DNA from: Pseudomonas syringae
Lineage (GTDB): Bacteria > Pseudomonadota > Gammaproteobacteria > Pseudomonadales > Pseudomonadaceae
Direction of reading: 5' to 3'
Assembly: GCF_001698815.1 (NCBI RefSeq)
Contig: NZ_LGSI01000040.1
Coordinates: forward strand, 145,751-209,750
Length of the DNA stretch: 64,000 bases
How positions within the stretch are numbered: the first letter of the stretch is position 1; every line of letters begins with the position of its first letter. The notes under the pieces were generated by a model. It ran no database searches, was not told where the DNA came from, and saw only the letters and a list, made by a program, of their open reading frames with translations. Positions 61,664-64,000 of the stretch are shown one piece after another. Both the position numbers and the translations under genes were made by a program.

Positions 61664-63814
61664 ATGATCAGCCCCTCACGCGAGCCACGCCAACCCCCTG
61701 TTGCCAATGAACTGCTCAAACGCTATCAAAGCGTACGCAGCCGCACGCAAAATCTGGCGGCGCCACTCAGCGCTGAAGACATGGTGGTGCAGTCGATGCC
61801 GGACGCCAGCCCGGCCAAATGGCACATGGCGCACACGACCTGGTTTTTCGAAACCTTCCTGCTTAGCGAGAACCTCCCAGGGTATTCGGCGTTCGATCCG
61901 ACGTTCGGCTATCTCTTCAATTCCTATTACGAAGCCGTCGGTCCGCGCCACCCGCGCCCGCAGCGGGGGTTGATGACGCGGCCCGGCATTGATCAAGTGC
62001 TGGCTTATCGCAATTATGTCGATCAGCACATGAACACGCTGCTGCAAAGCGCCTTGCCGGAAGAACTCAACAGCCTGATCGAACTGGGCCTGGCCCATGA
62101 AGAACAACATCAGGAATTGTTGTTGATGGACATCCTGCACCTGTTCAGCACCTCCTCACTCAAGCCTGCTTACGATCCCGGCTGGCCCAAGGATGCTGGC
62201 GGGCGGCGCGGTCAGTACAAGCCACTTAAGGGCGGTCTGACCGAAATCGGCCATCAAGGCGCGCAGTTCGCCTTCGATAACGAAGGCCCGCGCCACACCA
62301 CGTACCTGCAATCTTTCGAAATCAGCGATCGCCTGGTCACCAATGGCGAATGGCTGGTTTTCATGAAGGCGGGCGGCTACAGCCAGGCGGGCTTGTGGCT
62401 GTCGGAAGGCTGGACCGTGGTGCAGGAAAACGCCTGGAACGCGCCGCTCTATTGGCTGCACGACGAAACCCACGGCTGGCGGCGCATGAGTCTGCGTGGG
62501 CTGGAAGCGATCGAGCGCGATGCGCCGGTGACGCATATCAGTTACTACGAAGCTGCCGCCTATGCCCATTGGGCTGACGCGCGCTTGCCCACTGAGGCTG
62601 AATGGGAGGCTGCGGCGATAGCGGGGCTGTTGGAACAAGTCGATGATGTCGCCTGGCAGTGGACGCAAAGTGCCTACAGCGCCTATCCCGGATTCCGCCC
62701 GGCAGCCAGCGCGGTGGGCGAATACAACGGCAAGTTCATGATCAGCCAGATGGTCTTGCGCGGTGGCGCCAGCGTCACTTCGCCCAACCATTCCCGGGCC
62801 ACTTATCGCAACTTCTTTCATCCAGAAAAGCGCTGGGTCGTTTCCGGCCTGCGCCTGGCCCGTGACAGTCGTCAGCCGGGAGTGGTCAATCCACATGACA
62901 GCGAATTTGCCCGCGATGTTATTGCCGGGCTGTCCTCGCCCGCGAAAAACCTCTCGCCGAAGTATTTCTACGATGCAGCCGGTTCAGAGTTGTTCGAAGC
63001 CATTTGCCATACTGCCGAATATTACCCGACCCGCGCTGAAACCCGCCTGCTGACCGATGTGGCTGCACAAATGGCTGCGTCAATTCCACAGGGCGCAGCA
63101 TTGGTCGAGTTTGGCAGTGGCGCCAGCGAAAAGACCTGTTTGTTGCTGGACGCTGCGCCGCACATTGCGGTCTATGTGCCGATTGATATCAGCGCCAATG
63201 CCCTGAACAAGGCTGCGCATCAGCTTCACGAGAAATACCCGCACCTGACCGTGGCGCCGCAAATCGATGACTTCACCCGCGCCATGAAGCTACCGCGTGC
63301 TGCGGACGGCCTGACCAGGGTAGGATTCTTTCCCGGCTCGACCATCGGCAACTTCACCCCGGAGCAAGCCGTGAAATTCCTGCGCTCGGCGAAGACGTTG
63401 CTGGGGGAAAACGCCCACTTCATCGTCGGTGTCGATCTGGTCAAGGATGCCGCCACACTGGTTGCAGCCTATGACGACGCCCAAGGTGTCACGGCACGCT
63501 TCAACAAAAACCTGCTGACCCGCATCAATCGCGAGTTGGACGGCACGTTCCGGGTTGACGCCTTCGATCATCTGGCCCTGTGGAATGCTCAGGACCAACG
63601 CATGGAAATGCATCTGGTCAGCCGCGTCGAGCAAACCGCGACGGTTGCCGGCCAGGCCTTCCACTTCAGCCCCGGCGAACGCTTGCACACGGAAAACTCC
63701 CACAAGTTCACCGTCGAGGCATTCACCGCGCTGGCCGAGCAAGCGGGCTGGACCGTGAGCGAACAATGGATCAGCGAGGCGCCGCAAGTGGCGTTGTTCA
63801 ACCTGAAGGCGTGA
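61664..63814 (+). CDS. egtBD: Fused ergothioneine synthase EgtB-EgtD
   Basis: A single 716-residue reading frame. Residues 1-408 are EgtB, the iron sulfoxide synthase joining hercynine to a thiol. It has a DinB-like helical part with iron ligands His54 (KWHMAH), His145 and His149 (HEEQH), then the formylglycine-type domain ending GLRLARD. Residues about 410-716 are EgtD, the histidine trimethyltransferase, with VEFGSGASEK (SAM site) and FFPGSTIGNF. No stop separates them; an in-frame GTG at 62882 behind GGGAG could start EgtD alone. In most bacteria these are separate genes, and fungal Egt1 has the reverse order. Confidence 0.9.
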   Translation: MISPSREPRQPPVANELLKRYQSVRSRTQNLAAPLSAEDMVVQSMPDASPAKWHMAHTTWFFETFLLSENLPGYSAFDPTFGYLFNSYYEAVGPRHPRPQRGLMTRPGIDQVLAYRNYVDQHMNTLLQSALPEELNSLIELGLAHEEQHQELLLMDILHLFSTSSLKPAYDPGWPKDAGGRRGQYKPLKGGLTEIGHQGAQFAFDNEGPRHTTYLQSFEISDRLVTNGEWLVFMKAGGYSQAGLWLSEGWTVVQENAWNAPLYWLHDETHGWRRMSLRGLEAIERDAPVTHISYYEAAAYAHWADARLPTEAEWEAAAIAGLLEQVDDVAWQWTQSAYSAYPGFRPAASAVGEYNGKFMISQMVLRGGASVTSPNHSRATYRNFFHPEKRWVVSGLRLARDSRQPGVVNPHDSEFARDVIAGLSSPAKNLSPKYFYDAAGSELFEAICHTAEYYPTRAETRLLTDVAAQMAASIPQGAALVEFGSGASEKTCLLLDAAPHIAVYVPIDISANALNKAAHQLHEKYPHLTVAPQIDDFTRAMKLPRAADGLTRVGFFPGSTIGNFTPEQAVKFLRSAKTLLGENAHFIVGVDLVKDAATLVAAYDDAQGVTARFNKNLLTRINRELDGTFRVDAFDHLALWNAQDQRMEMHLVSRVEQTATVAGQAFHFSPGERLHTENSHKFTVEAFTALAEQAGWTVSEQWISEAPQVALFNLKA

Positions 63815-63830
63815 GGTAAACGGGCAAACA

Positions 63831-63860
63831 AAAGCCGGCGTGATAAGCGCCGGCTTTTTT
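63831..63860 (+). terminator. Rho-independent terminator after egtBD
   Basis: A perfect 10-bp stem (AAAGCCGGCG/CGCCGGCTTT) with a 7-nt loop and T-run, 16 nt after the stop. Confidence 0.93.
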
Positions 63861-63957
63861 ATGCACAGTGTCCTCTCCCACCAAAGCAACGCGTATTCCT
63901 GTGGGAGGTTCCGCCCCGTCTTCGCGCCGCGTTGTCGCACAGCAAACACCGGCGCCC

Positions 63958-64000
63958 GTTGGAGCGAGGCTTGCCCGCGAAGAACGATAACGCGGTAGCG
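63958..64000. repeat. REP element cut by the right window edge
   Basis: The first 21 bases are identical to the left arm of the doublet at 38580, and the following bases (GAAGAAC..AACGCGGT) are also shared. The right arm would lie beyond the window. Confidence 0.8.

Noticed and set aside
61664..63814. Two separate genes egtB and egtD
   Set aside because: The frame is continuous with no stop at the junction; an internal start is possible but the fused product is the simplest reading.

Overview
The window is a chromosomal segment of a Pseudomonas of the fluorescens/putida/syringae side of the genus rather than P. aeruginosa. The evidence is gene order (tRNA-Arg/His/Leu, tig, clpP, clpX, lon, hupB, ppiD, fabI, yej genes, mltD, gloB, methyltransferase, rnhA, dnaQ), protein sequences typical of the genus, and many dispersed REP palindromes of the Pseudomonas type. 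Species cannot be fixed from the sequence alone.

Layout. 1-6.6 kb: a universal stress protein gene (cut by the left edge, with an Anr-type box), miaE, and a MarR-controlled tripartite efflux operon (regulator, outer-membrane lipoprotein, EmrA-like, EmrB-like). 6.6-11.2 kb: lpxH-ppiB on the minus strand, then glnS and cysS. 11.4-19.7 kb: a sigma54 activator divergent from a six-gene glycerol/polyol-type ABC transporter (glpSTPQUV type), with a sigma54 promoter and repeated activator sites between them. 19.7-31 kb: folD, three tRNAs, and the protein quality-control block tig-clpP-clpX-lon-hupB-ppiD, followed by fabI on the other strand. 31-43.3 kb: YejABEF-type peptide importer with two solute-binding proteins, mltD, gloB, a methyltransferase, rnhA and dnaQ. 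43.3-56.1 kb: an accessory stretch with a streptothricin acetyltransferase-like GNAT, a small protein, an FMN reductase and two tandem paralogous giant proteins (1763 and 1732 residues), closed by a duplicated REP/BIME block. 56.1-63.9 kb: an acyl-CoA dehydrogenase and 3-hydroxyisobutyryl-CoA hydrolase-like pair, a second EmrAB-type pump, and a single ORF fusing EgtB to EgtD for ergothioneine synthesis.

The most striking items are as follows. (i) The two giant proteins look like DUF6543-type large toxins/effectors ending in an aspzincin (M35)-like zinc protease domain, with a shared upstream motif and leader hairpins. (ii) The EgtB-EgtD fusion has the domain order opposite to that of fungal Egt1. 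(iii) The two ATPases of the Glp-type transporter are complementary: one nucleotide site is fully canonical and the other degenerate. (iv) A REP doublet is inserted in frame inside the sigma54 activator, between its AAA+ and DNA-binding domains. (v) A decayed tRNA-Asp-like gene lies after hupB. No CRISPR array, prophage, insertion sequence or plasmid feature was seen.
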